From NCBI RefSeq assembly GCF_000153305.1, contig NZ_CH724107.1, forward strand, positions 74,871 to 138,870: 64,000 bases of DNA. Direction: 5' to 3'. The notes beneath the pieces were generated by a model that was given only the letters and a program-made list of their open reading frames with translations, was not told the origin of the DNA and did no database searches. Position numbers and translations under genes: made by a program. Shown piece after piece: positions 47,358 to 55,823 of this stretch. Position 1 is the stretch's first letter. Every line of letters begins with the position of its first letter. Origin of the DNA: Oceanicola granulosus HTCC2516 (GTDB lineage: Bacteria > Pseudomonadota > Alphaproteobacteria > Rhodobacterales > Rhodobacteraceae).

Positions 47358-47455
47358 TGAGTTTTTCGGCAGTTTGCGAACCGGCTTCGCCCGTTCATCC
47401 GCACCTCCACAGGGCCATCCCGGCCTGCGCCCCCAGAACCCATGAGTTTTCCGCA
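47357..47455. promoter_or_regulatory. Two direct repeats of ATGAGTTTT before the hydroxyacid dehydrogenase gene
   Basis: ATGAGTTTTTCGGCA (47357-47371) and ATGAGTTTTCCGCA (47442-47455) are 85 bases apart in the 157-base gap 47358-47514. They are AT-rich islands in GC-rich DNA, and the core is shared with the LysR gap at 42284-42293 (reverse strand). A probable internal promoter and regulator site for the second half of module C. Confidence 0.45.
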
Positions 47456-47514
47456 AGGCGTGTCCGAGAATTTGGCACGTTGTTCATGACACCCCTCCCG
47501 ATAGCCTCCCTCAC

Positions 47515-48444
47515 ATGACCGAAGAAATCCGCATCTGCATCGCCTCCCGTGGCAAGCCCGAAGAACTCGCCGAGAGCTTCCGCAGCGAACTGCCCGGCGC
47601 ACAGGTCTTCACCGACCCCGCCGCGCTCGACGAAACGCCCGTGCCCTACGTGGTCGCCGGCAAACCCGCGCCCGGGGTGATCGCCTCGGTGCCCGGCGCC
47701 GAGCTGATCCTCAGCCTCAATGCCGGCGTCGAGCACCTGCTCGCGCCCGGCGAGGTGCCCGAGGGCGTCGACATCGTCCGCCTCGTGGATCCCGCCATGA
47801 CCGAGGGCATGTCCGACTGGTGCCTCGCCGTGGTGCTGTCGTGGCACCGCAACCTGCCGCTCTACCGCGCCGACAAGGGCTGGAACCGGCGCACCGAGAT
47901 CCTGTCGCGCAACCGCGTCGTCACCGTGCTCGGCGCCGGCGCGCTGGGCAGCCGGGTGGCGCGGCTGCTGGCCCAGATCGGCTTCCAGACCCGCGTCTGG
48001 AGCCGCACCGGCCGCGCCGTCGAGGGGGCCGAGGCGTTTGCCGGGCCGGACGGGCTCGACGCGGCGACGCGCGGCGCGGACGCCGTCGTCAACCTGCTGC
48101 CGCTCACCGACGAGACCCGCGACGTGCTCGACGCCGCCCTGTTCGCGCGCATGGCTCCCGGCGGCTTCGTCGCGAGCGCGGGCCGGGGCGAGCACCTCGT
48201 CGACGCCGACCTGCTCGCTGCCCTCGACAGCGGCCAGCTTTCGGGCGCAGCGCTCGACGTGTTCCGCACCGAGCCGCTCCCCGAGGACGACCCGCTCCGG
48301 GCGCATCCGAACGTGCTCGTCACACCCCACGTCGCCGCGCCCACCCAGGCCGGCTCGGCGGTGCGCATCATGGCCGACACCATCCGCCGCCACCGCGCCG
48401 GCGCCCCGATCCCCGATCTTGTCGATCGCCGCCGGGGCTACTGA
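47515..48444 (+). CDS. D-2-hydroxyacid dehydrogenase (GhrA-like glyoxylate/hydroxypyruvate reductase)
   Basis: 309 residues. The NAD(P) loop is GAGALGSRVARLL; the substrate part is LNAGVEHLL; SAGRGEHL holds the catalytic Arg; DVFRTEPLPEDDPL has the Glu; and TPHVAAPT holds the catalytic His. The size and GVEHLL pattern match GhrA rather than PGDH. It would reduce a 2-ketoacid to the D-hydroxyacid or the reverse. It begins the transporter half of module C, 66 bases before the binding protein. Confidence 0.87.
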   Translation: MTEEIRICIASRGKPEELAESFRSELPGAQVFTDPAALDETPVPYVVAGKPAPGVIASVPGAELILSLNAGVEHLLAPGEVPEGVDIVRLVDPAMTEGMSDWCLAVVLSWHRNLPLYRADKGWNRRTEILSRNRVVTVLGAGALGSRVARLLAQIGFQTRVWSRTGRAVEGAEAFAGPDGLDAATRGADAVVNLLPLTDETRDVLDAALFARMAPGGFVASAGRGEHLVDADLLAALDSGQLSGAALDVFRTEPLPEDDPLRAHPNVLVTPHVAAPTQAGSAVRIMADTIRRHRAGAPIPDLVDRRRGY

Positions 48445-48510
48445 TCCGCCCACAGCAACAACAACAAGACCGAAGACCACCCAACAGGATAGCGAAAGGA
48501 CTACGGCACA

Positions 48511-50082
48511 ATGACACTCAGAACCCCGACCCTCCTGGCCGCGCTGATGGCGCTGCCGACGCTGGCGATGGCCGAGACCACACTCGTCATGCCCCAGCAG
48601 GACGAGCCCCGCACCCTCAGCCCCGGGCCCTCGTCCGACACCGGCGGCCACGGCCCCACCTCCAACATCTACAGCCACCTCGTCGTCATGGACTGGGGCA
48701 TCGTCGATGGCGTCGCCGCCTACGGTGACCTCGCCGAGAGCTGGGAGGTCTCCGACGACGCCACCACCTACACCTTCAAGCTGCACCCCGACGCGATGTG
48801 GCACGATGGCGAGCCGGTGACCTCCGAGGACGTCAAGTTCACCTACGAGCGCATCATGGAAGAGGGCTACACCTTCTCCTCGTTCCTGCGCGACGTGGAG
48901 AGCATCGAGACCCCCGACGACCAGACCGTCGTCATCACGCTCAACAAGCCCAACATGGCGTTCCTGCCGATGATGGCGCAGGGCGCGCAATGGACCGGCA
49001 AGATCTACCCCGAGCACCTCTGGGCCGACCAGGAAGGCTTCGACACCGGGCCCTACGTCAACGAGCCCATCGGCTCCGGCCCGTTCAAGTTCGTCCGCTG
49101 GGACCGCGGCAGCGCCGTCGTGCTGGAGGCCAACGAGGACTACTTCCGCGGCGCGCCCGAGGTCGACACCCTGATCTTCCGCACCATCCCCGACGCCAAC
49201 GTCGCCCGGGCCGAGTTCGAGGCGGGGCAGTTCCCCTACCTGCCGTTCAACTACGCCCCGCCGCTTGCCGAGGCGCCGATGTTCGAGGCCGACCCCGAGA
49301 TCAACGTGGTCTACACCCCCTCGCACTTCAGCCGCGACCTGCAGCTCAACCTCAACCACGAGGCGCTGGGCAATCCCAAGGTCCGCGAGGCCATCGCCTA
49401 CGCGATGGATCGCGAGGAGATGAACCGGCTGGCGTTCAACAACTCCTGGACCCCGGGCTACTACGCCGGCGTCAGCAGCCTGCAGCAGTGGATCAACGAG
49501 GACGCCCGCTTCCCCGAGCATGACGCCGCCAAGGCCGAGGAGCTGCTCGACGAGGCCGGCTTCCCGCGCGGCGACGACGGCTGGCGCTTCTCGGTCAAGG
49601 TGACGGGGCCGAACATCTCCGACTGCACCGCGATCACCGAGATCCTCGTGCGCCAGCTGCGCGAGGTCGGCATCGAGGCCGAACTCGACCGCTTCGACCA
49701 GTCCACCTGGTTCAGCCGCATCCAGGAGAAGCAGTTCGACATCTCCTGCTACTTCGGCCGCTACGGACCCGACCCGGACGCCTACCGCGAGCACTTCTCC
49801 ACCGACGGCGCGCGCAACTTCATGAGCTACTCCGACGCCGAGCTCGACGAGCTGGCCGCCGAGGCCAACACGATCAGCGACGAGGAGACGCGGCGCGAGA
49901 TGTACGACCGCATCCAGGAGATCGTGGTGCGCGACATGCCCTACATCAACGTCTTCGAAGAGCAGAAGATGAGCCTCGTGCGCCCCGGCTGGGACGGCTT
50001 CGCGGTGATGCCCGCCGGCTTCAACAAGTCGATCAGCTGGTTCGGCGTCTACGGCGTCACCGGCCCCGACGACGCCGAGTAA
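48511..50082 (+). CDS. Opp/Dpp-type substrate-binding protein, module C
   Basis: A 523-residue family-5 binding protein with a Sec signal (cleavage near AMAE, residue 21). Landmarks are SNIYSHLVVMDWG, YTFKLHPDAMWHDGEPV (family-5 core), PIGSGPFKFVRWDRG and YFGRYGPDPDAYREHFS (landmarks). It delivers an oligopeptide-like ligand to the permeases at 50137 and 51099. The binding pocket cannot be predicted by reading. A small hairpin follows. Confidence 0.9.
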   Translation: MTLRTPTLLAALMALPTLAMAETTLVMPQQDEPRTLSPGPSSDTGGHGPTSNIYSHLVVMDWGIVDGVAAYGDLAESWEVSDDATTYTFKLHPDAMWHDGEPVTSEDVKFTYERIMEEGYTFSSFLRDVESIETPDDQTVVITLNKPNMAFLPMMAQGAQWTGKIYPEHLWADQEGFDTGPYVNEPIGSGPFKFVRWDRGSAVVLEANEDYFRGAPEVDTLIFRTIPDANVARAEFEAGQFPYLPFNYAPPLAEAPMFEADPEINVVYTPSHFSRDLQLNLNHEALGNPKVREAIAYAMDREEMNRLAFNNSWTPGYYAGVSSLQQWINEDARFPEHDAAKAEELLDEAGFPRGDDGWRFSVKVTGPNISDCTAITEILVRQLREVGIEAELDRFDQSTWFSRIQEKQFDISCYFGRYGPDPDAYREHFSTDGARNFMSYSDAELDELAAEANTISDEETRREMYDRIQEIVVRDMPYINVFEEQKMSLVRPGWDGFAVMPAGFNKSISWFGVYGVTGPDDAE

Positions 50083-50091
50083 AGCTGCTAC

Positions 50092-50106
50092 CGTCTCGCT
50101 GAGACG
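50092..50106 (+). promoter_or_regulatory. Intercistronic stem-loop after the module C binding-protein gene
   Basis: CGTCTC (50092-50097), loop GCT, GAGACG (50101-50106). It lies 9 bases after the stop codon, in the same place as the hairpins at 18250 and 35665, and has no T-tract. Confidence 0.45.
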
Positions 50107-50136
50107 ACCCAACGCGAACCGACAGGGCGATCGACC

Positions 50137-51102
50137 ATGAGACTTCTGCGCTACTTTCTCTTCCGGCTGCTGCAGATGTTTCCGATCGCCCTGTTCATCG
50201 TCGTCATCAACTTCGCCCTGATCCACCTCGCCCCCGGCGACGTGTCGATCCTGCTGGCGGGGGAGGGGGCGGACCCGGAATACATGCAGTCGATCCGCGA
50301 GAGCTACGGCCTGGATCGCCCGCTCCACGAACAGCTCGGCGCCTATCTCGGCCAGATCCTGCAGGGCGACCTCGGCCTCTCCTTCCGCACCCGCGAGCCG
50401 GTGATCGACATCATCGCCGAGCGCATCCCCGCGACGCTGCTGCTGGCCGGCACCGCGCTGGTGCTCGCCTCGATCGCCGGCGTGGCGATCGGCGCGGTGA
50501 TGGCGCGGCGGCCGGGCTCGGCGCTCGACACCGCGGTCACGACGCTGTCGATCTCGCTGTTCTCGATCCCGGTCTTCTGGCTCGGGCTGATGCTGATCCT
50601 GCTCTTCGCCGTCACCCTGCGCTGGCTGCCCTCGAGCGGCATGGTCTCCATCGCCGGCCCCCGCGAGGGGCTCGGCTTCGTGCTCGACGTCGTCCGCCAC
50701 ATGATCCTGCCGGTCACCGCGCTCGCCGCGGTCTGGCTCGGCCAGTACGTCCGCCTCTCCCGCGCCTCGGTCTCCGAGACCCTGGCCGAGCCCTACGTCA
50801 CCACCGCCCGCGCCATCGGCTTTCCCGAGCGGCGGGTGATGACCCGCTTCGCGCTGCGCAACGCGATGCTGCCCATCGTCACGGTTCTCGGGCTCGAACT
50901 CGGCCTGCTGCTGTCGGGCGCGGTGCTTACCGAGACCGTGTTCAGCTGGCCCGGCCTCGGGCGGCTGATCTACGAGGCGATCCTGTCGCGCGACACGCCC
51001 GTCATCATGGGCGCCTTCCTCATCATGTCCTTCACGGTGATGCTCGCCGCGCTCCTGACGGACCTCCTCTACGCGGCGCTCGATCCCCGGGTACGCCTGT
51101 GA
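50137..51102 (+). CDS. Opp/Dpp-type ABC permease (DppB-like), module C
   Basis: A 321-residue permease with the DppB N-terminus (YFLFRLLQMFPIALFIVVIN, then LAPGDVS, in which the usual PGDP Pro is Val), about six helices, and the coupling loop EPYVTTARAIGFPERR with FALRNAMLPIVTVLG. Its stop overlaps the GTG of the permease-ATPase fusion by 4 bases. Confidence 0.92.
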   Translation: MRLLRYFLFRLLQMFPIALFIVVINFALIHLAPGDVSILLAGEGADPEYMQSIRESYGLDRPLHEQLGAYLGQILQGDLGLSFRTREPVIDIIAERIPATLLLAGTALVLASIAGVAIGAVMARRPGSALDTAVTTLSISLFSIPVFWLGLMLILLFAVTLRWLPSSGMVSIAGPREGLGFVLDVVRHMILPVTALAAVWLGQYVRLSRASVSETLAEPYVTTARAIGFPERRVMTRFALRNAMLPIVTVLGLELGLLLSGAVLTETVFSWPGLGRLIYEAILSRDTPVIMGAFLIMSFTVMLAALLTDLLYAALDPRVRL

Positions 51103-53045
51103 CACCGACCGCCGCCAAGACCCTCCGTGCCACTGTCGCGAGCGTGCCCGGCGCGCTGAGCCTCGCCGTGTTCCTGGTGATCTGCGCCACCGCGCTCGCC
51201 GCGCCGATCCTCGGGCTGCCCGACCCGGCCGACATGGCCTTCGCCCTCTACCAGCCGCCGAGCGCCGAGCACTGGCTCGGGACGGACAATTTCGGCCGCG
51301 ACATCCTGAGCCGGGTGGTCTGGGGCGCGCAGGTGGCGCTGACGGTCGCCGTCGGCGCGGCGCTGCTCTCGATCCTCATCGGCTCCGCCCTCGGCGCGAT
51401 CGCCGGCTACTTCGGCGGCTGGGTCGACGGGCTGCTGAGCCGGGTGTTCGACATCTTCCTGCTGATCCCGACCTTCTTCCTGATCCTGCTCATCGTCGCC
51501 CTGTTCGGCGCGAGCCTGCCGCTCACCATCGTCGCCATCGCGCTGACCACCTGGCCCCGCTCGGCCCGCCTGATGCGCAGCCAGGTGCTGACGCTCAAGT
51601 CGCGGGTCTACGTCCAGGCCGCGCTGGCGGCGGGCGCGCCGCACTGGTGGGTGATCGTGCGCCACGTGATCCCCAACGGCATCGCGCCGATCATCACCGA
51701 CGGCACCATCCTGATGGGGATGGCGATCCTGACCGAGGCCGGCCTCAGCTTCCTCGGGCTCGGCGACCAGAACCTGGTGAGCTGGGGCAGCATGATCTTC
51801 GAGGGCCAGCGCCACCTGCGGCTCGCGCCGTGGATGTCGATCGCGCCGGGCGTGGCGCTGCTGCTGCTGGTCGCCAGCCTCAACCTGCTGGGCGACAGCA
51901 TCAACTTCGCCATGAACCCCCAGCTGCGCACCCGCGGCGGCGCTCCCAAGCGGCGCGCCACCACCGCGCCGCCGGCCGGCGAGACCGCCCCGGCCGCCGA
52001 CACACCGATCCTCGAGGTCGACGACCTGCGCCTCGTCTACCATGCCGGCGCGCGGCGCATCGCGGCGGTCGACGGCGTGTCCTTCACCCTGCCGCGCGGC
52101 GGCAGCCTCGGCATCGTCGGCGAGAGCGGCTGCGGCAAGTCGAGCCTCGGCTCGGCCCTGCTGCAGACCATGCCGAACAACGCGGAGCTGACTTCCGGCA
52201 CCATCCGCTTCGACGGCCGCGCCATCGTGCTCGGCGGCAAGCCGGTGGTGGAGAACGGCCGCTCGCGCATCGACGCGCTTCGCTGGACCCGCATGGCGAC
52301 GATCTTCCAGAGCGCGATGAACGCCCTCAACCCCGTCACCACGGTGCGCCGGCAGATGATGGACGCCCTGCGCCTGCACAAGCCCGGCATCTCCAGGGAG
52401 GAGGCCACCGCGCGCATCGCCGAGGTCTTTGCGATGATCGGCATCCCCGCCTCGCGCATGAACGCCTACCCCCACCAGCTGTCGGGCGGAATGCGCCAGC
52501 GCGCGATGATCGCCCTGAGCCTGATCCTCGAGCCGGAGCTCGTCATCGCCGACGAGCCGACCACCGCGCTCGACATGCTGATCCAGGACCAGATCCTCGG
52601 CGAGATCGCCGACCTGCGCGAACGGCTGAACCTGTCGCTGATCCTCGTGTCGCACGACATGGGCGCGGTCGCAGAGAGCTGCGACGTGGTGGCGGTGATG
52701 TATGCCGGCCGCATCGTCGAGATTGCCCCGACGCAGCGCATCTTCGGCAACCCCGCGCACCCCTACACCCGCACCCTGATCGGCGCGCTGCCGAGCCTGA
52801 CCGGCCCGCTCGAGGAGCTCGAAAGCCTGCCCGCCACCGACACCGCCGCCGCCGCGGCCGCGACGGGCTGCCGCTTCGCCCATGCCTGCCCGGCGGCGAC
52901 CGACCTCTGCCGCCGCGCCGCGCCGCCCGCCGTGCCGCTCGGGGCGGGGCACGTCTCCGAGTGCCACTACGCCGAGGACTTCGCCGCCGAACCCTCCTCC
53001 GAGCCGCACGCCGCTCCCGCCGCTGCCAAGGAGGCCCGCGCATGA
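51099..53045 (+). CDS. Permease-ATPase fusion (DppC-DppD), module C
   Basis: 648 residues. Residues 1 to about 275 are a complete DppC permease ([28 protein letters not shown], coupling loop around [27 protein letters not shown]). A short Ala/Pro-rich linker (about 280-305) leads into a DppD ATPase: [49 protein letters not shown] and a Cys-containing C-terminal extension. GTG 51099 overlaps the upstream stop. I see no stop codon or frameshift at the junction, so the fusion looks real. Such fusions are known but uncommon. Confidence 0.92.
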   Translation: MTPTAAKTLRATVASVPGALSLAVFLVICATALAAPILGLPDPADMAFALYQPPSAEHWLGTDNFGRDILSRVVWGAQVALTVAVGAALLSILIGSALGAIAGYFGGWVDGLLSRVFDIFLLIPTFFLILLIVALFGASLPLTIVAIALTTWPRSARLMRSQVLTLKSRVYVQAALAAGAPHWWVIVRHVIPNGIAPIITDGTILMGMAILTEAGLSFLGLGDQNLVSWGSMIFEGQRHLRLAPWMSIAPGVALLLLVASLNLLGDSINFAMNPQLRTRGGAPKRRATTAPPAGETAPAADTPILEVDDLRLVYHAGARRIAAVDGVSFTLPRGGSLGIVGESGCGKSSLGSALLQTMPNNAELTSGTIRFDGRAIVLGGKPVVENGRSRIDALRWTRMATIFQSAMNALNPVTTVRRQMMDALRLHKPGISREEATARIAEVFAMIGIPASRMNAYPHQLSGGMRQRAMIALSLILEPELVIADEPTTALDMLIQDQILGEIADLRERLNLSLILVSHDMGAVAESCDVVAVMYAGRIVEIAPTQRIFGNPAHPYTRTLIGALPSLTGPLEELESLPATDTAAAAAATGCRFAHACPAATDLCRRAAPPAVPLGAGHVSECHYAEDFAAEPSSEPHAAPAAAKEARA

Positions 53046-54076
53046 GCCGACCGATCCTGCAACTCGACGCCCTGCGCATGGTCTACAACGCCGACCCGGG
53101 CATCCTCGCCCGCCTCAGCGGCCGCGCCGACCCGCCGGTGATCGCCGCCGACGACGTCAGCCTCGACCTCCACCCCGGCCAGACCCTCGCCGTGGTGGGC
53201 GAGAGCGGTTCGGGCAAGACCACGGCGGGCCGCATCGCCACCCTGCAGGAGCGTCCGACCGCGGGGCGCGTGCTCTACGAGGGCGAGGACGTCACCGCGC
53301 TCACCGGCGCGGCGCTGAAGGCGTTTCGCGCCAAGGTGCAGATGATCTTCCAGAACCCCTACGACGCGCTCAACCCGCGCCTCACGGTCGGGCAGTCCCT
53401 CGCCGAGCCGCTGACGCTGCACGGCCTCGTGCCGCGCGCGGGGCTGCGCGCGGCGGTGATCGAGATGCTCGAGGCCGTCGAGCTGCGCCCCGCGGAGAGC
53501 TTCGCCGACGCGTTCCCCTCGGAGCTCTCCGGCGGCCAGCTCCAGCGCATCGCCATCGCCCGCGCGCTGATCATCAAGCCCCGCGTCGTCATCGCCGACG
53601 AGCCGGTCTCGATGCTCGACGTGTCGATCCGCTCGGGCGTGATGAACCTGATGCGCGGCATCCAGCGCGACACCGGCGTCACCTACCTCTACATCACCCA
53701 CGATCTCTCCGTCGCCCGCTACATGGCCGACCGGATCGCGGTGATGTACCTCGGCGCGGTGCTCGAGGAAGGCCCCGCCGAGACGCTGATCTCGCGCGCC
53801 GCCCATCCCTACACCCGCCTGCTGATCCAGGCCGTGCCCGAGCACCGCGCCAGCGCCACCCGCCGTACCCGCATCCGCCTGCCGGGCGACGCCGCTTCGC
53901 AGGCCGGGCTGCCGTCGGGCTGCCGTTTCCACCCGCGCTGCCCGCTCGCCCAGCCGATCTGCCGCGAGAAGGCGCCGCCACTCGCGCCCGTCGGCGCCGC
54001 CCACCGCGCCGCCTGCCACTTCGCCGACGACGTCCAGACGCACGGGCTTGGCGCCGCGACCGCCGCCACCGCCTGA
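53042..54076 (+). CDS. Opp/Dpp-type ABC ATPase (DppF-like), module C
   Basis: A 344-residue ATPase: Walker A GESGSGKTTAG, Q-loop IFQNPYDALNPRL, signature LSGGQLQRIAIARAL, Walker B VIADEPVSMLDVS, H-loop YITHDLSVARY, and the C-terminal GCRFHPRCPLAQPIC extension. It overlaps the fusion gene by 4 bases and ends the module C operon. Confidence 0.92.
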   Translation: MSRPILQLDALRMVYNADPGILARLSGRADPPVIAADDVSLDLHPGQTLAVVGESGSGKTTAGRIATLQERPTAGRVLYEGEDVTALTGAALKAFRAKVQMIFQNPYDALNPRLTVGQSLAEPLTLHGLVPRAGLRAAVIEMLEAVELRPAESFADAFPSELSGGQLQRIAIARALIIKPRVVIADEPVSMLDVSIRSGVMNLMRGIQRDTGVTYLYITHDLSVARYMADRIAVMYLGAVLEEGPAETLISRAAHPYTRLLIQAVPEHRASATRRTRIRLPGDAASQAGLPSGCRFHPRCPLAQPICREKAPPLAPVGAAHRAACHFADDVQTHGLGAATAATA

Positions 54077-54103
54077 TCCGCCGCCCTCCCGGCGTCCGCG
54101 GCG

Positions 54104-55126
54104 CTAGTCGCGCGGGCGCAGGAACCGTGCGGCGACCGGGGCACCGAGGATGACGACGACGAGGCGCAGGATGTGGTGGGCGATGACGAAGGCGAGGTCG
54201 GCGCCCACGATGATGGCGAGGACGGCCATCTCGGCCTGTCCGCCGGGGGCGAAGGCGAGCAGGGTCTCCATCGGCGGGGCGAGGTCGAGGAGGTGGATCA
54301 GCTCGGCGAAGCCCGCGGCGAGCGCCAGCAGCACCAGGCAGAAACCGACGGCGGCGACCACGTCGCGGCGCACCTCGGCGCCGGTGACGCCGGAGTAGTT
54401 CGCGCCCACGGTCATGCCGATGTAGAACTGCGCCGCCCAGATCGCCTCGGCGGGAGGGCGATGCTCGAGCACGCCGGTCAGGGCGAGCGCGGCGGCGAAG
54501 ATCATCGGGCCGAGGATCGCCGCGCCGAAGAGGCCGATCTTCTTGGCGATCTGCCAGCCGGCGATGCCCGCGATCGCCATCAGCACGAGCTGCTGCCAGG
54601 GCAGGCTCGACGCCGGGGCGCCGGGCGGATTGTCGAGGCTCACCTCCCACCAGCCGGTGAGGATGAACGGCAGGACGGAGACGATGATCAGCACCCGCGT
54701 GGCGTGGATCAGCGACAGCGCGCGCACGTCGCCGCCGGCCTCTTCGCCGAACAGCAGCATGTCCTGCAGACCGCCGGGCATCGCGCCGTAGTAGCTGGTG
54801 GCGAAGTCGAAGCCCCAGAGCCGCTGGAAGTAGGGCACGCCGATCAGGCCGATCAGGAAGACCAGCACCGGCACCATGATCAGCGTCGGCCACATCGCCG
54901 CCATCGAGGCCACGATGGCCGTGGTCAGGCTCGCTCCCACGGCGACGCCGAGGATCGAGCGCATCAGGTTGTTGAGCGCGGGCAGTCCGCGCAGCCGCAC
55001 CTTGAGCAGGGCGGCGACGAGGCAGGCCGAGATCGGGCCGAGCAGCCAGGGCAGGGGCAGGGACAGCGCGATGAAGAGCGCGACGCCCGACAAGGCGATG
55101 GCGTGGGTGAGGGCGGTGCGCCTCAT
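54104..55126 (-). CDS. AbrB-type (PF05145) polytopic membrane protein, first copy
   Basis: A 340-residue membrane protein with about ten hydrophobic segments in two repeats; each repeat contains a PxPWLLGP- or PGGxxDM-like conserved loop (SLPLPWLLGPISACL; MPGGLQDMLLFGEEAGGD; LLAFAPGGQAEMA). The family is often mislabelled as a transcription regulator or as ammonia monooxygenase; it is an integral membrane protein, probably a transporter. Its ATG overlaps the stop of the GntR gene (55123-55126), so the two form an operon. A second family member lies at 60640. Confidence 0.82.
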   Translation of the reverse strand: MRRTALTHAIALSGVALFIALSLPLPWLLGPISACLVAALLKVRLRGLPALNNLMRSILGVAVGASLTTAIVASMAAMWPTLIMVPVLVFLIGLIGVPYFQRLWGFDFATSYYGAMPGGLQDMLLFGEEAGGDVRALSLIHATRVLIIVSVLPFILTGWWEVSLDNPPGAPASSLPWQQLVLMAIAGIAGWQIAKKIGLFGAAILGPMIFAAALALTGVLEHRPPAEAIWAAQFYIGMTVGANYSGVTGAEVRRDVVAAVGFCLVLLALAAGFAELIHLLDLAPPMETLLAFAPGGQAEMAVLAIIVGADLAFVIAHHILRLVVVILGAPVAARFLRPRD

Positions 55127-55764
55127 GTCCGCAGCGCCCGGAGCCGGTAGCGCAGCGACGTCTCGAGATGCGTCGCGGCGGCGTCGCCGGCACGGGGGCC
55201 GTCCCCGGCGCCGATCGCTTCGAGGATGTCGGCGTGCTGGCGCGCGACCGTGGCGATGCGCTCGGCGTCGGCAAGGGTCGTCGGGCCGAGCAGCAGGAGC
55301 GCGTTGTTCATCGCCCGCGCCGCGTCGAGCAGGAATCGGTTGCGGGCGGCGAGGTAGATCGCGCGGTGGAACTGCTGGTTCAGCGCCGCGGCGCGCGGCG
55401 GCGAGTCGCCGGCGGCCCCGAGCTCGGCGTTGAGCCCGGCCAGGTTCTCGACCTCGGCCACGGCGGCATGCTTAGCCGCCATCTCGGCGGCGGTGCGCTC
55501 GAGCACCAGGCGCATCTCGTAGAGCTCGACCAGCTCGGTCTGGCTCAGGGTACGGATCACCGCGCCGATGCGGGGGCGGTGCTCGATGATGTTCTCGGCC
55601 TCGAGCCGGCGCAGCGCCTCGCGCACCGGGGTGCGCGACAGCGACAGGCGCTCGGCTACCTCGAGCTCGCGCAGCCGGTCGCCCGGGCGGTATTCGCCGG
55701 CCTCGATCGCGGCCATCAGGCGCCCGAAGGCCGCGCCGCCCTGGGAATGATCCTGCTCGCTCAC
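55123..55764 (-). CDS. GntR-family regulator, FCD subfamily, first copy
   Basis: 213 residues. The winged helix (about 10-75) has EAGEYRPGDRLRELEVAERL and SLSRTPVREALRRLEAENII (landmarks). The all-helical FCD effector domain follows, with metal/ligand residues likely in YEMRLVLE, NQQFHRAIY and ARQHADILEAI. GTG 55764 with GGAAAG ahead is preferred over 55824, which lies inside the operator region. It is divergent from tcuA; a TTGTAT...ATACAA palindrome lies between them. Probable regulator of tcuA and the AbrB gene. Confidence 0.88.
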   Translation of the reverse strand: MSEQDHSQGGAAFGRLMAAIEAGEYRPGDRLRELEVAERLSLSRTPVREALRRLEAENIIEHRPRIGAVIRTLSQTELVELYEMRLVLERTAAEMAAKHAAVAEVENLAGLNAELGAAGDSPPRAAALNQQFHRAIYLAARNRFLLDAARAMNNALLLLGPTTLADAERIATVARQHADILEAIGAGDGPRAGDAAATHLETSLRYRLRALRT

Positions 55765-55776
55765 GGTCTTTCCAAA

Positions 55777-55796
55777 TTGTATACGTTTGGATACAA
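55777..55796. promoter_or_regulatory. FCD-GntR operator candidate
   Basis: TTGTATAC, spacer GTTT, GGATACAA: a 20-bp palindrome with one mismatched pair, in the 59-base gap between the GntR and tcuA-like genes. FadR/FCD regulators typically bind short T-G-T...A-C-A palindromes of this kind. Confidence 0.65.
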
Positions 55797-55823
55797 CTGA
55801 GCCGGAAAAAAGGGGGATCGTCA

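Noticed and set aside
47395-51105. A 1236-codon open frame on the minus strand
   Set aside because: It lies antisense to the hydroxyacid dehydrogenase, binding-protein and permease genes, all with clear family motifs. Its product is a His/Arg/Asp/Gly-rich low-complexity string, as expected opposite GC-rich codons.
51900-52030. The permease-ATPase fusion as a missed stop or frameshift
   Set aside because: Frame and codon pattern continue smoothly through an Ala/Pro linker into the ATPase domain, and the ATPase has no start codon with a ribosome site near the junction.
54104-55126. Reading the AbrB-type proteins (also 60640-61746) as transcription regulators
   Set aside because: Both are polytopic membrane proteins with no DNA-binding domain; the family name is misleading.
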